From Verrucomicrobiota bacterium (GTDB lineage Bacteria > Verrucomicrobiota > Verrucomicrobiia > Limisphaerales > JADLHS01), in NCBI GenBank assembly GCA_029573725.1, contig JAKQDQ010000042.1:250777-314776 (forward strand): 64,000 bases of DNA, read 5' to 3'. Numbering within the stretch: position 1 is the stretch's first letter; every line of letters begins with the position of its first letter. The position numbers were made by a program, and so were the translations under genes. Below, piece after piece: positions 10,792-22,296 of the stretch. The notes below the pieces were generated by a model that saw only the letters and a list, made by a program, of their open reading frames with translations, was not told the DNA's origin and ran no database searches.

Positions 10792-11964
10792 TCAAGCGCC
10801 GGGGGCGGCCGCGCCGTCGTCCTTCTGCTCGTCCGTTTTGTGTTCCAGCAACTCGCTCCGGGTTTTCAGCAGGGGTTCGACCGTCCAGGATGTCACCTGA
10901 TAGGTCCAGGGGGCGAACGCCTTTTCCCTGGCGAGTTTTTCCTCGTGTTGCTTGAGCCGGTCCGCAAACTCCTTGTCCGCCTTCGCCTTGTCCTCGGGCT
11001 TTTCCTCCGCGGGCGCGGTGCGTGCCTTCGGGAAATCGCCGGAGACGGCGACGGTCAGCAGAAAATGATCATTGGTTTTGGCGCCGACATTCACCGTGTA
11101 ATGGAAATCATCGAAGGTTGAAATCTTGATGACGGTGGGTTTGTCCAATCCCGATTGTTCGGGCGTGAGGTTCAACGCCACGTCGGTGAATGACGGGGAA
11201 GAGAACGGATAAGTCACGCTGGACGACTTGCCGGTGTCCAGTTTCTCCCCTTCCTTGGGGGCGGCGAGCTGCCATTCGCCGGTTTCGGTTTCGCGCGACA
11301 AGGTCCAGGAATTGGTGGCTTCCGGAAACGTCACGGAAATTTGCTTCGGCTTTTCCACGCGGAAAAAGGCCTTGTCCAGCCAATGGCCCGCGTCAGCGGT
11401 GACATCGGAAAGCGGGTCGGAAACCACCGCCACGCGGTCCCGGGAGGTGCTGGTTTGCACGTAGCGGCCCTTGGGGAAACCCCCGCCGCCAAAGTCGTCC
11501 ATCATCGGATTGGCGCTGCTGTTGTCCAGCAACGTTTTGCCTAGGGTCAACGATTCGAGGGGCTTGCCGTTGGCATCGCGAAACTCCACCACGGTGGGCA
11601 GGTTAGTTCCGGCGGGGGCCAGGGCCAGGCGGGGTAATTGCGCCGCGCCCACCTGTTCCACCTGCACGGCTTTCAAATCCTTCAACTTGATCAGCAGGGC
11701 ACTGATTTCGCTGAAACTGGCGGGATAATCCTGGCGCTGGGTGACGCGCCACACATTGTCCTTGCGCGCGAGCAGAACCGCATTCGTGCCGTGTTGAAAG
11801 GCCAGTTGCGCGACGGCGTTCACATCAAAATTTTGCAATAACTTCTGTCCCGCCGCCGCCCCGCCGCCGTTCCAGGCGGCGTTTTGGTTTTTCCAGCGGT
11901 TCCAGCCCCAGATCGCCAGCACGGCGACGGCCACCAACAGGATGAGAAACTGTTTTTTGTTCAT
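10792..11964 (-). CDS. DUF4340 domain-containing protein
   Basis: MNKKQFLILLVAVAVLAIWGW N-terminal anchor; WRVTQRQDYPASFSEISALLIKLKDLKAVQ pattern; last gene of the ABC/Gld-like cluster; ATGA overlap with the upstream gene at 11961-11964. Confidence 0.8.
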   Translation of the reverse strand: MNKKQFLILLVAVAVLAIWGWNRWKNQNAAWNGGGAAAGQKLLQNFDVNAVAQLAFQHGTNAVLLARKDNVWRVTQRQDYPASFSEISALLIKLKDLKAVQVEQVGAAQLPRLALAPAGTNLPTVVEFRDANGKPLESLTLGKTLLDNSSANPMMDDFGGGGFPKGRYVQTSTSRDRVAVVSDPLSDVTADAGHWLDKAFFRVEKPKQISVTFPEATNSWTLSRETETGEWQLAAPKEGEKLDTGKSSSVTYPFSSPSFTDVALNLTPEQSGLDKPTVIKISTFDDFHYTVNVGAKTNDHFLLTVAVSGDFPKARTAPAEEKPEDKAKADKEFADRLKQHEEKLAREKAFAPWTYQVTSWTVEPLLKTRSELLEHKTDEQKDDGAAAPGA

Positions 11965-13877
11965 TTTGCGCCCGTCAATTTCCGTTTGTACACCGCCAGA
12001 AAGATGCCGCCAATCACGACCCCGGTCGGCACCGCAAAAATGTTCCACAACGCCAGCCGCGTTTTCAGCGCGTCCACTTCCCGCGCCAGATCCTTTTTCA
12101 CCGCGCGCAATTTCTTGTCCGTCTCCACGCTCTCCTTCTGCAGTTTGGCAATTTCCGCCTGCTGTTCCGGGGAAATGATGAAGCGCTGGTCCTGGTCGGA
12201 CTTCTGCGCCTGCAATTCGTTGATGCGGTGCTGTGCCGCCTCAGCCTTCTTCTGGAGTTCGTCCACCACGCCCTGGAATTTCTGGCTCGCTTCCGCCTCC
12301 TTTTTGCGCACGACCTCGAACGGCCGGTTCAACGAGGCGCGACTGCGCACGGCAATGAGGTTGTTGTCGCCCGCCAGCTGTTCCACGGCGTTCTGGGCAA
12401 ACGTCAGATTGGCGTTGAGCGAGCGGCGCATCGTGCCGAAGGGCGTGGGCGTGTCCTGGATGGTGAACCCGTCATTGACCAGGTCCGAGTCCCCGACGAG
12501 GATCACGGTCGTCTCCACCTTGGATTCCTTGAGGGCGTTGTCCGGAGGCGCGGCCGGGGCGTTGGTGGCGCTGCTGTCCGCCTCCATGGCGGCCTTCGGG
12601 TCCCCCTTGGGGAAGGCGGTTTTGAATTTGCCCGTCAGCTTGAGCGCAAGGGTCAAATCCTTGTCTCCCGATTTGAAGTCCTTCATCGCACTGTCGGGCG
12701 ACAAATTGGCGAGGAAGCCTTCGACGAATCCCGAATGGGGGCTGCTCTTGAGCAGGACGGTTTCCTTCAGACCCTCGGCCGGGGTGCCGGAGAAGGCGCC
12801 GCCCGAGAAATACCAGATGTTGTCCAGCTGGCTGGTGATGATGTCATCGGCGTTCAGCGCCCCGCGGGTCAACGACAGCCAGGTGGGGCGCTGCGCGTTG
12901 GCGTCGTTGTTTTCGCCCAGCACCATCTGGTAATTCAAATCCGCCACCACTTTCTTGTCTTCAAACGTGATGCCCCAGGCCTTGAGCAGCTTGTCCAGGG
13001 TGGAGCCGCCGCCGCCCATCTGGCCCATCATCGGGTTCTGTTGATTGCGACTGTCCACGAGGGAATTGGCATCGAGGAAGGCGATTAGTTTGCCCCCGCG
13101 CAACACGAACTGATCCAGCGCAAACTGGGTTTCGTCCGTAATGCCCTTGGGATGGATCACCACGAGCAGTTGAATGTCGTCCTCAATGTGATCCGCGGTC
13201 AGCGGCACATTTTTGACGGTGAAATCCTTCCGCAGTTCGCCAATCAGCGCCCAGGCGGGCTGGGGGCGCTGGCCCATCTGCATCATCATGGGGTTTGCGC
13301 CGCCGCCAAAAACCGGCAGCGCGCTCATCACGCCAATCACCGGTTTTTCCGGGTGCACCACGCGGGTGATCGCCCGGGTGATGTCGTATTCCAGCAGTTT
13401 CTCGCGGTTCGGTGCGCAAAAGGGAATCGTCTCCTTGGCGTCGAGCTGGCTCACCGCGAGGCCCAGGTAGAACGGGTCGCCGCCCGGCAGCTGGGCCGCG
13501 GTCACCCCGTCCAGGCGCGCGGAATCTTCCGCGTCGGAATCGGGCTTGGGATCGTATTTCTCCAGGATGATTTTGCCCTTGGCGGCCTGCCGGTATTCCG
13601 TCAACAAGTCTTCGACCTGTTTGGCGTACGTCTTGATGCCGGCGACCTGCGGGGTGCTGGCGGCGCTTTGCGAGTAGTAGAAGCGGATTTTGACCGGCGT
13701 CTCCAGCTGGGCGAGGATGGCGCGGGTGCCGGCGGACAGCGTGTAGGCTTTCTCCTGGGTCAGGTCCACGCGCTGACGCACGCCGGCCAGGAGGAAGTTC
13801 ACAATGACCAGCAGCACCGCCATCGCGATGACGCCGCCGACCGAGAACAGAAATGTGTGCAGAGATTTTTTTTGCAT
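11961..13877 (-). CDS. GldG-family / ABC-type uncharacterised transport auxiliary protein
   Basis: VDLTQEKAYTLSAGTRAILAQLETPVKIRFYYS; position between ABC permease and DUF4340 gene. Confidence 0.85.
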   Translation of the reverse strand: MQKKSLHTFLFSVGGVIAMAVLLVIVNFLLAGVRQRVDLTQEKAYTLSAGTRAILAQLETPVKIRFYYSQSAASTPQVAGIKTYAKQVEDLLTEYRQAAKGKIILEKYDPKPDSDAEDSARLDGVTAAQLPGGDPFYLGLAVSQLDAKETIPFCAPNREKLLEYDITRAITRVVHPEKPVIGVMSALPVFGGGANPMMMQMGQRPQPAWALIGELRKDFTVKNVPLTADHIEDDIQLLVVIHPKGITDETQFALDQFVLRGGKLIAFLDANSLVDSRNQQNPMMGQMGGGGSTLDKLLKAWGITFEDKKVVADLNYQMVLGENNDANAQRPTWLSLTRGALNADDIITSQLDNIWYFSGGAFSGTPAEGLKETVLLKSSPHSGFVEGFLANLSPDSAMKDFKSGDKDLTLALKLTGKFKTAFPKGDPKAAMEADSSATNAPAAPPDNALKESKVETTVILVGDSDLVNDGFTIQDTPTPFGTMRRSLNANLTFAQNAVEQLAGDNNLIAVRSRASLNRPFEVVRKKEAEASQKFQGVVDELQKKAEAAQHRINELQAQKSDQDQRFIISPEQQAEIAKLQKESVETDKKLRAVKKDLAREVDALKTRLALWNIFAVPTGVVIGGIFLAVYKRKLTGAK

Positions 13878-13895
13878 CGAAATTCCTTGGATGTC

Positions 13896-14639
13896 TTAGT
13901 GCCGGTGCTCGCGCAGGATTACACTGGTGGTGAAGAGCGAGAATCCAATCAGCGAGAGAAAGAACAGCACATCCCGCGAATCAATCACGCCCTTCGAGAA
14001 TCCGACGAAGTGCGTTAGGAAACTGAAGGAACCAATGGCCTCGGCCATGCCGGCACCAAACAGGTTTTTGAAAAATTCCAGCGCTCCGCCCGTGCCGACC
14101 AGCAACAGCAGGGCGCAAACGACCAGAGCCACGATGAAGCTGACCACCTGCGCGCGGGTCATGGCCGAGGTGATGCAACTGATGGCCAGATAGGCGCCCG
14201 CCATCAACCAGCTGCCGAGGTAGGCGGCGAAAATCACTCCGTTGTCCGGATTCCCCAGGTAGTTCACGGTGATCCAGAGCGGAAACGTCAGCGCCAGGGC
14301 GATGGCCAGGAACAGCCACGAGGCGAGGAATTTTCCCAGGATCGCCTGCCACGGCGTGATGGGCATGGTCATCAGCAGTTCCAACGTGCCGACGCGCCGT
14401 TCCTCCGCCCAGAGGCGCATGCCCACGGCGGGCACGAGGAACAGGTAGAACCAGGGATGCCAGAAAAAGAAGGACTGGCCCAGCTCGGCCACCCCGCGTT
14501 CGTAGAAGTATCCGAAGAAAAACGTGAACGTGCCGCACAAGAGCAGAAAGATCACGATGAACACGTACGCCAGTGGCGACATGAAATACGCGACCAGTTC
14601 GCGCTTGGCGATGGTTTTGATGTTGACCCAGGAATTCAT
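13896..14639 (-). CDS. ABC transporter permease (GldF-like)
   Basis: Multiple hydrophobic segments; IAKRELVAYFMSPLAYVFIVIFLLL; RRVGTLELLMTMPITPWQAILGKFLAS. Confidence 0.88.
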   Translation of the reverse strand: MNSWVNIKTIAKRELVAYFMSPLAYVFIVIFLLLCGTFTFFFGYFYERGVAELGQSFFFWHPWFYLFLVPAVGMRLWAEERRVGTLELLMTMPITPWQAILGKFLASWLFLAIALALTFPLWITVNYLGNPDNGVIFAAYLGSWLMAGAYLAISCITSAMTRAQVVSFIVALVVCALLLLVGTGGALEFFKNLFGAGMAEAIGSFSFLTHFVGFSKGVIDSRDVLFFLSLIGFSLFTTSVILREHRH

Positions 14640-14684
14640 GTTAAAATTGTTGGAGACTCCGACGCCGCCCGCAACGCACCCCGC

Positions 14685-15659
14685 TCATTTGGTTTGATCC
14701 TTGACCGTGTCCGGCATGGTGATGCTGCGGAACACCTCATCCAGCCGGCCTTCCTCGGTGTGCAGTTCTTCAATTTGCCAGCCGCGCGTGGCTTCGATGA
14801 CCTCGCGGGTGAAATCGCCATCCCCGGCGGTGCGCGGAAAGGCGGTGGCCTTGATCTGGGTGCCGTTGGCGTGCAGGGCGACACGCTTTGTGGAACGCAG
14901 TTGCGTCAGCTTGTCCTTGATGGCGCTTTCGGATTGTCCGACCACGCGCAAGGTGACCGCCCCGGCCCATTCGGATTTTTGCCGCAATTGTTCCGGCGTG
15001 CCGTTGGCCACGATGCGCCCGCGATCAATGATGACGGCGCGGGAACACACCGCATCCACCTCCTCGAGGATGTGCGTGGAGAAGATGATGGCCTTCTTTT
15101 CGCCCATTTTCCGGATGAGCATGCGGATTTCGTGTTTCTGGTTCGGGTCCAGACCGTCCGTCGGTTCGTCCAGAATCAGCACGTCCGGGTCGTGGATGAT
15201 GGATTGCGCGAAGCAGGTGCGGTGACGGTAACCTTTGGACAGAGTTTCAACGCTTTGGTGCAGCACGTTTTCGAGGAAACACAAATCCACTGCGCGGGCG
15301 ACCGCCTTCCGTTTGGCTTCACCGTGCAGCCCGCGGATTTCCGCCGCAAAACCGAGAAACCCCTGCACCGTCATGTCGGTGTACGCCGGGGCATTTTCGG
15401 GGAGGTAACCCATCAGGCGTTTGGCGGCGATGGGTTGCTCGACGATGTCGAAACCGCCCACGGTCACCTTGCCCTCGGTGGGGGTGATGAAACCGGTGAT
15501 CATCCGCATGGTGGTGGATTTGCCCGCGCCATTCGGCCCGAGGAAACCCAAAACCTCACCGCGCTCCACCGCAAAGGAAATTCCGTCCACGGCATGTTTC
15601 GTGCCGAAGACCTTCACCAAATTCTCTACTTTGATCATGGTTTGCGTCGCAATGCTCAA
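14685..15659 (-). CDS. ABC transporter ATP-binding protein (GldA-like)
   Basis: Walker A GPNGAGKST, Walker B DVLILDEPTDGLDPNQ, LSKGYRHRTCFAQ signature-like region. Confidence 0.94.
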   Translation of the reverse strand: MSIATQTMIKVENLVKVFGTKHAVDGISFAVERGEVLGFLGPNGAGKSTTMRMITGFITPTEGKVTVGGFDIVEQPIAAKRLMGYLPENAPAYTDMTVQGFLGFAAEIRGLHGEAKRKAVARAVDLCFLENVLHQSVETLSKGYRHRTCFAQSIIHDPDVLILDEPTDGLDPNQKHEIRMLIRKMGEKKAIIFSTHILEEVDAVCSRAVIIDRGRIVANGTPEQLRQKSEWAGAVTLRVVGQSESAIKDKLTQLRSTKRVALHANGTQIKATAFPRTAGDGDFTREVIEATRGWQIEELHTEEGRLDEVFRSITMPDTVKDQTK

Positions 15660-15861
15660 ACGAGCGAACGAGGGAAATAATCAGAGAAACCGCATTGGTA
15701 AAGCTGTTTTTCCAGTCGTCACCGGAAGCCTGATGATTTCCCAACGACAGGAATTTGACAAATTACCGGAGAATCGTTCAAAAAAAATGGAGAATTTGTC
15801 GTCTCCGTCGCCAGACCTTTTTCGATTGCTGGTCAGTTGGAGTGATGTTAAGCAATTGGCC

Positions 15862-16419
15862 ATGATCACCACCAAGATTTTCTTGAGTGCCCTGGGGCTG
15901 GCGTGGCTCATCACGTTCAACCTCGCTGCCGGGGAATTTCCGGACAGTTGGACCTGGGATCGCAAGGCGGAAGTGCGCGCGAAACACGCCGCCCTCGAAG
16001 GCCGGCCCATGCCCTCGCTGAAGGGGTTGAGTCAGTGGCTGAACGGCGAAGTCAAGGCGTCCGAGCTTAAAGGCAAGGTCGTAATTGTGGATTTTTACGC
16101 GACCTGGTGCGGGCCGTGCATGCGGGCCATTCCGCATAATAATGAGTTGCACAGGAAGTACGCGGGGCGCGGGTTGGTGGTGATTGGAGTGTGTACTTCG
16201 AGTCGCGGTCAGGACCGTTTCGAGAGCAACGCCAGGGAGTATCGGATTGCGTATCCCGTCGCTCGCGATGCCACCCGGGCCGTGGAGAAATTGTGGCAGG
16301 TCAGCTACTATCCCACCTACGCGGCCATTGATCGAAAGGGAATCCTGCGCGCCATTGGTCTCCAACCCAACCGCGTGGAAGCGGTCGTTGAAAAACTGCT
16401 GGCGGAATCCGGTGAATGA
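15862..16419 (+). CDS. Thioredoxin-fold (TlpA-like) secreted protein
   Basis: VVIVDFYATWCGPCMRAIPHNNELHRKY with CGPC active site; signal-peptide-like MITTKIFLSALGLAWLITFNLAAG; ATG at 15862 preferred over the long-frame start at 15421. Confidence 0.88.
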   Translation: MITTKIFLSALGLAWLITFNLAAGEFPDSWTWDRKAEVRAKHAALEGRPMPSLKGLSQWLNGEVKASELKGKVVIVDFYATWCGPCMRAIPHNNELHRKYAGRGLVVIGVCTSSRGQDRFESNAREYRIAYPVARDATRAVEKLWQVSYYPTYAAIDRKGILRAIGLQPNRVEAVVEKLLAESGE

Positions 16420-16426
16420 GCGCGGT

Positions 16427-17056
16427 TCAAACCGGGCGGTGCTTGGGGATCCGCCCCAGGTGATAGATTAAAAAACCGTGCAGGAATTGCCGCAGTTCTT
16501 TCACTTGCGCCAATGTCGCCTGAAGCGCGGGCAGTGCATGCCAGTCGGATTCGGTCAACGCGACAGCCAGTTGTTGCGTGGGCGCGCTCAGTGTTGATTC
16601 TTCCAGGTTTGGTTGCAGTCCCAGTTCGACCAGCAGTTTCAATTCAAACGCGTAAACGGTGCGGGGTTGTGGCGGTTGTTCGGGCAAATGATGCAGCAGC
16701 CCGCGCAGCAATGCCTGCACCCCGGGCACGGGGGTCTCCCGTTCGGTGGTTTGTTCACTGAGCCGCGTGGCGTAAGCGGCCTGTTGCAGCCAGCCCAGAT
16801 CGTTCCGCAAGGCGGCATGGGTTTCCTGGAGTTCAAGTTCGCACAACGTGTGCAATTCCGAGCGCCGGCTGCGGCGGTAGGTGAAGCTGGCTTCGAAAAA
16901 TAAATCCAGCCGGCCCGCGAATGGCGACTTCGGTTTGCGCGCGCCCTTGGCCACCGTGCTGATGCGTCCGTGTTCGGCCGTGAGCCAGTTGACAATGAGG
17001 CTCGTCTCGGTCAGTGGACGCGTTCGCAGAATAATTCCGGTGGCGGATTCAATCAT
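16427..17056 (-). CDS. recO: DNA repair protein RecO
   Basis: ATGIILRTRPLTETSLIVNWLTAEHGRISTVAKGARKPKSPFAGRLDLF N-terminal OB-fold region; FELKLLVELGLQPNL. Confidence 0.9.
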   Translation of the reverse strand: MIESATGIILRTRPLTETSLIVNWLTAEHGRISTVAKGARKPKSPFAGRLDLFFEASFTYRRSRRSELHTLCELELQETHAALRNDLGWLQQAAYATRLSEQTTERETPVPGVQALLRGLLHHLPEQPPQPRTVYAFELKLLVELGLQPNLEESTLSAPTQQLAVALTESDWHALPALQATLAQVKELRQFLHGFLIYHLGRIPKHRPV

Positions 17057-17157
17057 GCGGAGGAATGGGCCGGCGCATGCTTTCCAACGTAATTGCGCCG
17101 GCTGCAGCGCTCAAGGGAAACCGGTCCGGCGCGGAGCGGCACAGCGGCGCCTGCGGT

Positions 17158-17577
17158 TCAGTCCCAGATCCTGGCAGGCAGGCCGCTCCCATCCAGAAAC
17201 GCGCCGCACTTCGGACACTTCCCCGGCGCCTGCCAGGTCCGGATGCGATGCCGCGGAGATACCGGACACCGGCGCCGAAATTTTTTCCAGGCCAGCGGTT
17301 TGTCGCTGCCCACGACCAGCACGTTCAGGGCGTGGGCGAAGGTCGGAGCTGGCGTCTCATCCGGGCCGGAGTCGAACGGGCCGGGCTTGAGCTTCCACTG
17401 GTTCAAAGTGGCACCGGGGGCGACCGGCACTTTCAGTTCGGTAACCGCGTCGTAGAGTTCCCGACAATCCAGACAATGAATGGTTTGCACGGCCAGATGC
17501 GGGCCGCGATCGCTGCGGCCGGATACCGACGCGCGATAGCCGCATTTGACGCATTCAAACAAATAGGATCGTCCCAT
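17158..17577 (-). CDS. Small zinc-ribbon-like protein, 139 aa, function unknown
   Basis: FECVKCGY, CLDC and CPKCGAF Cys pairs; clean ATG start. Confidence 0.65.
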   Translation of the reverse strand: MGRSYLFECVKCGYRASVSGRSDRGPHLAVQTIHCLDCRELYDAVTELKVPVAPGATLNQWKLKPGPFDSGPDETPAPTFAHALNVLVVGSDKPLAWKKFRRRCPVSPRHRIRTWQAPGKCPKCGAFLDGSGLPARIWD

Positions 17578-17855
17578 GTCGCCTGCACAAGCAATTCCAG
17601 GACTCCAAAGGAGCGGGAGCCGGCGCCTCCCAGCTAAACACGAAGTTGCCCGGCGGGCAATGCGCGAGTGGAGGCGGCTGGACCCGCTGGCCAGCGTAGC
17701 CGGCGGGTTTCTTCGTTGACCCGCGCCTCAGCGCTCAATATCATTGCGCCCGGACAGGAAGAGAATCATTGCCGCGGGGCGGTCGGGGCCCCGACGCGAC
17801 GATGACTTCCTGGACTGCAAGCGTTCACCTCCGACCACAAACCGAAAGACTCGTC

Positions 17856-20800
17856 ATGAACCTGATTCGTAATTACGCCTCCTTGCTGCTGGGAATGCTG
17901 GGGGCGGCCACCTGCGGAGTGGCGTTTTCCGGAGGGGCGGCGCCCGCGCTTTTGTTGGATTTTGGCCTGACGCCCTCCACGGGCGAGGCGCGCACGCTGG
18001 ATCCGGCCCATGCAGCCGGGCTGGTGCCACTGACCGAGCTGGAGTGGAATCAAATCACCGGCGACACCTCGAGCCTCGTTTACAGTGATGGCTCGCTCGC
18101 GACCGGCGTGACCTTGGATCTGGGCCGCAGTCTGGCGGTGGGGCCGGCCGGGAATGACATTGTTGATTTCAACGATGACGGTTACTCCGTCAGCGCCCTG
18201 GGGGCCGTGCTCAACACGGGGATTTACGCTGCGGGCAGTCCCGTGCGCGACGGCATTTTTGGCGGCGCAGGCGGGACAAACAACCTGGCGCTTGGGCTGC
18301 GGGTGGACGGTTTGCCGGCGGGCAGCTATCGCGTCGTGGTCCACGGTCGGAACTCGAACACCGCGGAACGGGCCGGACTGCGGTTCTATGCCAGGACGGC
18401 GGCCAGCGCCGGCACCTATGCCTTTTCCTCCAGTGATTTGAATGTGGCGACGGCCAATACCCAGCCCGCGGTTACCGCCGGGTTCGTGGAGGGGGATAAT
18501 TTTGCCGTCCTCGACGTGACCCTCGGCAGCGGAGAATCCCTGTACGTGGCCAGTGAAGGCGATGTGGGCGTCGAGATGCGTGGTTTTTTCAATGCCGTTG
18601 CCATTGTGCCCAACACCGGCGACTTGCCGATTCGCTTCACGCTGAACCCGGCGAGCCGAAACGTCATGGAAACCACCACGGTCACGTTCCAGGCTGATGG
18701 TTGGGCGGCCCCGGGCATCGTCAGCCGCCAATGGCAGTTTGAAGGCCTGGATCTGGTGGAAGGCCCGGACGTGATCGGCGTGCAGAGCAATCGGCTGACC
18801 TTGCGCAATGTGTCGCTGGCGAACGTGGGCAATTACACCTTGCGCCTCGACAACGCTTCGGGCAGCGCCACCAGCATCGTGGCATCGCTGTCCGTCGTGC
18901 CGGTCATGAATACCGAGCAGATGGTCAACCTCTGGAACATTTTGCCCGGGGAACGACCCTACATTTCCACCGCGAACACGGAGCGCGGCATCGCTTTCAA
19001 TGAACTCACCACCAACCTGCTCGTCGTGAGTCGCACCCCCTCCAATCAAGTGCTCGTGCTGGATGGACCCACCGGCGATTTCAAACATTCCCTCGATTTA
19101 AGCGGCGTCATGGACGGGACGTTCGCCATCAACCAGGTGGGTGTGGCGGACGATGGCGCGGTTTACGTGGCGAACCTCACCGTGAATGCGTCGTCCCCGA
19201 ATTACAAGATCTATCGCTGGCCGGGGGACGCCCCCGAAGTGCCCGGCACGCCCGTGTTCTGGGGCGATCCGGGAGATGCGGAGGAGCCCGGCAAACGCTA
19301 TGGCGACAGCCTGGCCGTACGCGGCGCGGGCGCGGACACGCAGATATTGATTGCCTCGACCAGCGGCAACAATGTCATTTTGTTGCGCACGCTCAGCGGG
19401 CTTGATTTCCAGACGGAAATTCCGCCGGCGATCATTCACGTCACCGGCACCATCGGCAATCTGCTGGCGGGCACCATTGGACTGGCGTTTGGTCCGGGCG
19501 AAAACACGTTCTGGGCCAAAGCCGCCGGCGGGCCGCTCTACCTGATCTCTTTCAATGCGGACACCGGCCAGGGACAGGTGATTCAGACTTATGACAACGC
19601 CTGGATCGCGTCGGCCGTGCGCGGCATTGCCGTGGACACCGCCCAGCGCTTTCTGGCGGGGGTGGCCCTGGAGGCGCCCAATGATACGGTGCGGCTCTAT
19701 GACATCAGCGACCTGGCCACCGGCCCGGAGTTGCGTGATCAGGAAGCTTTTTGGGTCAAGAACGCCAATTTGAACGGCACGGCCGCCACGGCCGTTGGCA
19801 CCAATTTCGTTTTTGCGCTCGATTCCAACAACGGATTGAAGGCGTTCGCTTTGGATCGTGATTACACGCCGCCGGGCGTGGCGATCGTGCTGAACCCGGC
19901 CCATCAAAAAATGATGGAGGGCGCCACGGTGACCTTTACCGCGCAGGCGGCGTCAGCAGCGCCGCTCGTGTATCAGTGGCGGTTAAATGGTGTGGATCTG
20001 GTAAATGGCGGCCGCGTCAGCGGGGCCGACACCGACACCCTGGTGATTCGCGACGTCCGGCTGGCGGATGCGGGCGCCTACACCCTGTCCGTCAGCAATG
20101 AGCTCGGAACGGCGACGAGTTTTCCCGGGGTTTTCACGGTGGTCCCCACCTTCAATACGGCGCAAATGACGAATCTCTGGAATTTGGAGCCCGGGTCGCG
20201 CAGCTACCTCGGAGCGGATACCAGCACCGAACGCAGCCTGGCCTACAATCCGAACTCCGGCGGACTGCTGCTGGTGAGCCGGCTGCCTGCGGATCCGGCG
20301 CTCGTCGTGCTCGACGCGCTGACCGGCGCGGAACGGCACTTCCTCGATACCGCGGGAATTCCGGGCACGGTGGCCGGCGCGAGCCTGGGATTGAACACCG
20401 TCAGCGTGGCGCAGGACGGTGCCGTTTATGGAGGCAGTGTGACGGTGAATCCGGCCACCGCGCCATTCAACATCTATCGGTGGGACAGCGACGCGGCCAC
20501 GGCGACGCGGACGCTGGTGTTTAGTGGTGATCCGCTTGAGGCCGTGCAACCCGGCCTGGGCTGGGGCGATGTGCTGGCGGCGCGTGGTGCGGGGCCGGAC
20601 ACGCAAATTCTGATCGCGCCGCGCACCGGGACAAGCGTGGTGCTGTTGCGCACGAGTTCCGGAATGGATTTTCAATACGAAGTCGCGCCACTGGCGATTG
20701 CCGTGAATGGCGTGAGCAGCGGGTTTGCGCAGCTCGGGCTGGCGTTTGGCCCGGGCACGAACACCTTTTGGGCGAAGGGATTTCAAACCCCGACGTACCT

Positions 20801-21350
20801 GGTTCAGTTTGATCCGGCCACGGGGCAGGGGACGGTGGTGCGGACCTACTCCGGCCCGACGCCGGGGAATTTCCGTAACCTGGCCGTGAGCGCGGATCAG
20901 CGCTTTCTGGCGGGCCTGGCCACCGATGTTTCGGTGAATGTGCAATTGTATGACATCGCCGATCTGAATGCCGGACCCGTGCTGCGCGACCAGGAAGTTT
21001 TCGCCACGCGGAACGCCAACGTCACTCTGGGGGGAGTGGGAGCCACAACCTTCGGCGGCGATTATCTCTTTGCGCTCGATACGAACAATGGACTCAAGGC
21101 GTTTCACCTGGATCCCAATTATCAGCCCCCGCTGGGGGATTTTTCCATTGTCAGCATCGTCCGCCAGGGCGGCGCGGTGGTGTTCACCTGGACGAGCGTG
21201 CCCAATCGCACCTATCAGATCCAGTCGCGTGACTCGCTCACCGGAGGGTGGAGCAATCTGGGATCGCCCATCACTGCGACCGGCGCGACGACCTCCTTCA
21301 CGAACACCATCTCCGGCAGCACCCGCTTTTACCGGGTGTCCGGCCAGTAG
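17856..21350 (+). CDS. Secreted protein with tandem Ig-like plus propeller-like units and a C-terminal Y/FRV-type module
   Basis: Signal peptide [27 protein letters not shown]; two Ig-like blocks ([11 protein letters not shown]...[22 protein letters not shown]...[11 protein letters not shown]), each followed by a related about 300-aa block; ATG at 17856. Confidence 0.85.
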   Translation: MNLIRNYASLLLGMLGAATCGVAFSGGAAPALLLDFGLTPSTGEARTLDPAHAAGLVPLTELEWNQITGDTSSLVYSDGSLATGVTLDLGRSLAVGPAGNDIVDFNDDGYSVSALGAVLNTGIYAAGSPVRDGIFGGAGGTNNLALGLRVDGLPAGSYRVVVHGRNSNTAERAGLRFYARTAASAGTYAFSSSDLNVATANTQPAVTAGFVEGDNFAVLDVTLGSGESLYVASEGDVGVEMRGFFNAVAIVPNTGDLPIRFTLNPASRNVMETTTVTFQADGWAAPGIVSRQWQFEGLDLVEGPDVIGVQSNRLTLRNVSLANVGNYTLRLDNASGSATSIVASLSVVPVMNTEQMVNLWNILPGERPYISTANTERGIAFNELTTNLLVVSRTPSNQVLVLDGPTGDFKHSLDLSGVMDGTFAINQVGVADDGAVYVANLTVNASSPNYKIYRWPGDAPEVPGTPVFWGDPGDAEEPGKRYGDSLAVRGAGADTQILIASTSGNNVILLRTLSGLDFQTEIPPAIIHVTGTIGNLLAGTIGLAFGPGENTFWAKAAGGPLYLISFNADTGQGQVIQTYDNAWIASAVRGIAVDTAQRFLAGVALEAPNDTVRLYDISDLATGPELRDQEAFWVKNANLNGTAATAVGTNFVFALDSNNGLKAFALDRDYTPPGVAIVLNPAHQKMMEGATVTFTAQAASAAPLVYQWRLNGVDLVNGGRVSGADTDTLVIRDVRLADAGAYTLSVSNELGTATSFPGVFTVVPTFNTAQMTNLWNLEPGSRSYLGADTSTERSLAYNPNSGGLLLVSRLPADPALVVLDALTGAERHFLDTAGIPGTVAGASLGLNTVSVAQDGAVYGGSVTVNPATAPFNIYRWDSDAATATRTLVFSGDPLEAVQPGLGWGDVLAARGAGPDTQILIAPRTGTSVVLLRTSSGMDFQYEVAPLAIAVNGVSSGFAQLGLAFGPGTNTFWAKGFQTPTYLVQFDPATGQGTVVRTYSGPTPGNFRNLAVSADQRFLAGLATDVSVNVQLYDIADLNAGPVLRDQEVFATRNANVTLGGVGATTFGGDYLFALDTNNGLKAFHLDPNYQPPLGDFSIVSIVRQGGAVVFTWTSVPNRTYQIQSRDSLTGGWSNLGSPITATGATTSFTNTISGSTRFYRVSGQ

Positions 21351-21367
21351 GTGGACGCGTGATCCCA

Positions 21368-22225
21368 ATGAACTTCGCCGCCACCCTGATGCCCCCGCAC
21401 CGTCGCCGCGCCGGGTTCACGCTCATCGAGTTGCTGGTGGTCATTGCCATCATTGCCATTCTGGCCGCGATGCTGCTGCCCGCGTTGTCCCGGGCCAAGG
21501 CCAAGGCGCACGCCGCCAACTGCCTCAACAACGCCAAACAACTGCAACTGGCTGTCCACATGTATTCGGATGACAACCAGGACCAGCTCATCAACAATGA
21601 CACCGGCGGCCCTTCAGGCATTGCCGGCACGGCCGCCGGGCCCGACGCGTGGATTCAAGGCAACGTGCAGGAATGGTCGCCCGCTTATCTCAACACCATC
21701 CGCACCGGCGTGCTCTTTCCCTACAATCAGAGCACGGGCATTTATCGTTGTCCGGCCAGCCGGGCGTTTCTGCGGGGGCTGGGCGGGAAGATCGAGCCCC
21801 ACAACCGCAGTTACGCCATTTCCGTTCAGTTGAATTGCAACGCCGGCAAAAACAACGCCTCCACCCGCGTCGCCAGGAAGGTGACGGAAGTGCGGCGCCC
21901 GGCCAGCGTCTTTGATTTTGCCGAGGAAAACCAGATCAGCATTGATAACGGCGCGATCGGTGTGGAATCCCTGGCCGGACCGACCCAGTTTTGGAACCCG
22001 CCCACTGCCCGGCACAGCAACGGGGCAACCTTCTCCTTCCTGGATGGCCACGCGGAAATCTGGCGTTGGCGCGGCCCGACCCTGATCTCTCTGAACCGTC
22101 AGTACGGCGCCGACGATTCGCGCACCCAACGCACTTCTTCCACCGTCAATCCATTGAATCCCAGTCCCACCACCGCCAACGATCCGGACTTCATCAAACT
22201 GGCTGAAGCCCTGCCGGAGCCCTGA
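21368..22225 (+). CDS. Prepilin-type N-terminal cleavage/methylation domain protein (pseudopilin with H-X9-DG motif)
   Basis: [34 protein letters not shown] type III signal; [17 protein letters not shown]. Confidence 0.93.
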   Translation: MNFAATLMPPHRRRAGFTLIELLVVIAIIAILAAMLLPALSRAKAKAHAANCLNNAKQLQLAVHMYSDDNQDQLINNDTGGPSGIAGTAAGPDAWIQGNVQEWSPAYLNTIRTGVLFPYNQSTGIYRCPASRAFLRGLGGKIEPHNRSYAISVQLNCNAGKNNASTRVARKVTEVRRPASVFDFAEENQISIDNGAIGVESLAGPTQFWNPPTARHSNGATFSFLDGHAEIWRWRGPTLISLNRQYGADDSRTQRTSSTVNPLNPSPTTANDPDFIKLAEALPEP

Positions 22226-22296
22226 CCTGCCGTGGCCGGGACGCGGATGCTTCAAGCCGGGTTTGTTCCCCGGTTGCGCGCCTCAGCCGGCGGCGG

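Noticed and set aside
19983-21368. 461-aa minus-strand ORF opposite the Ig/propeller protein
   Set aside because: Shadow ORF; the sense strand has clear tandem domain repeats
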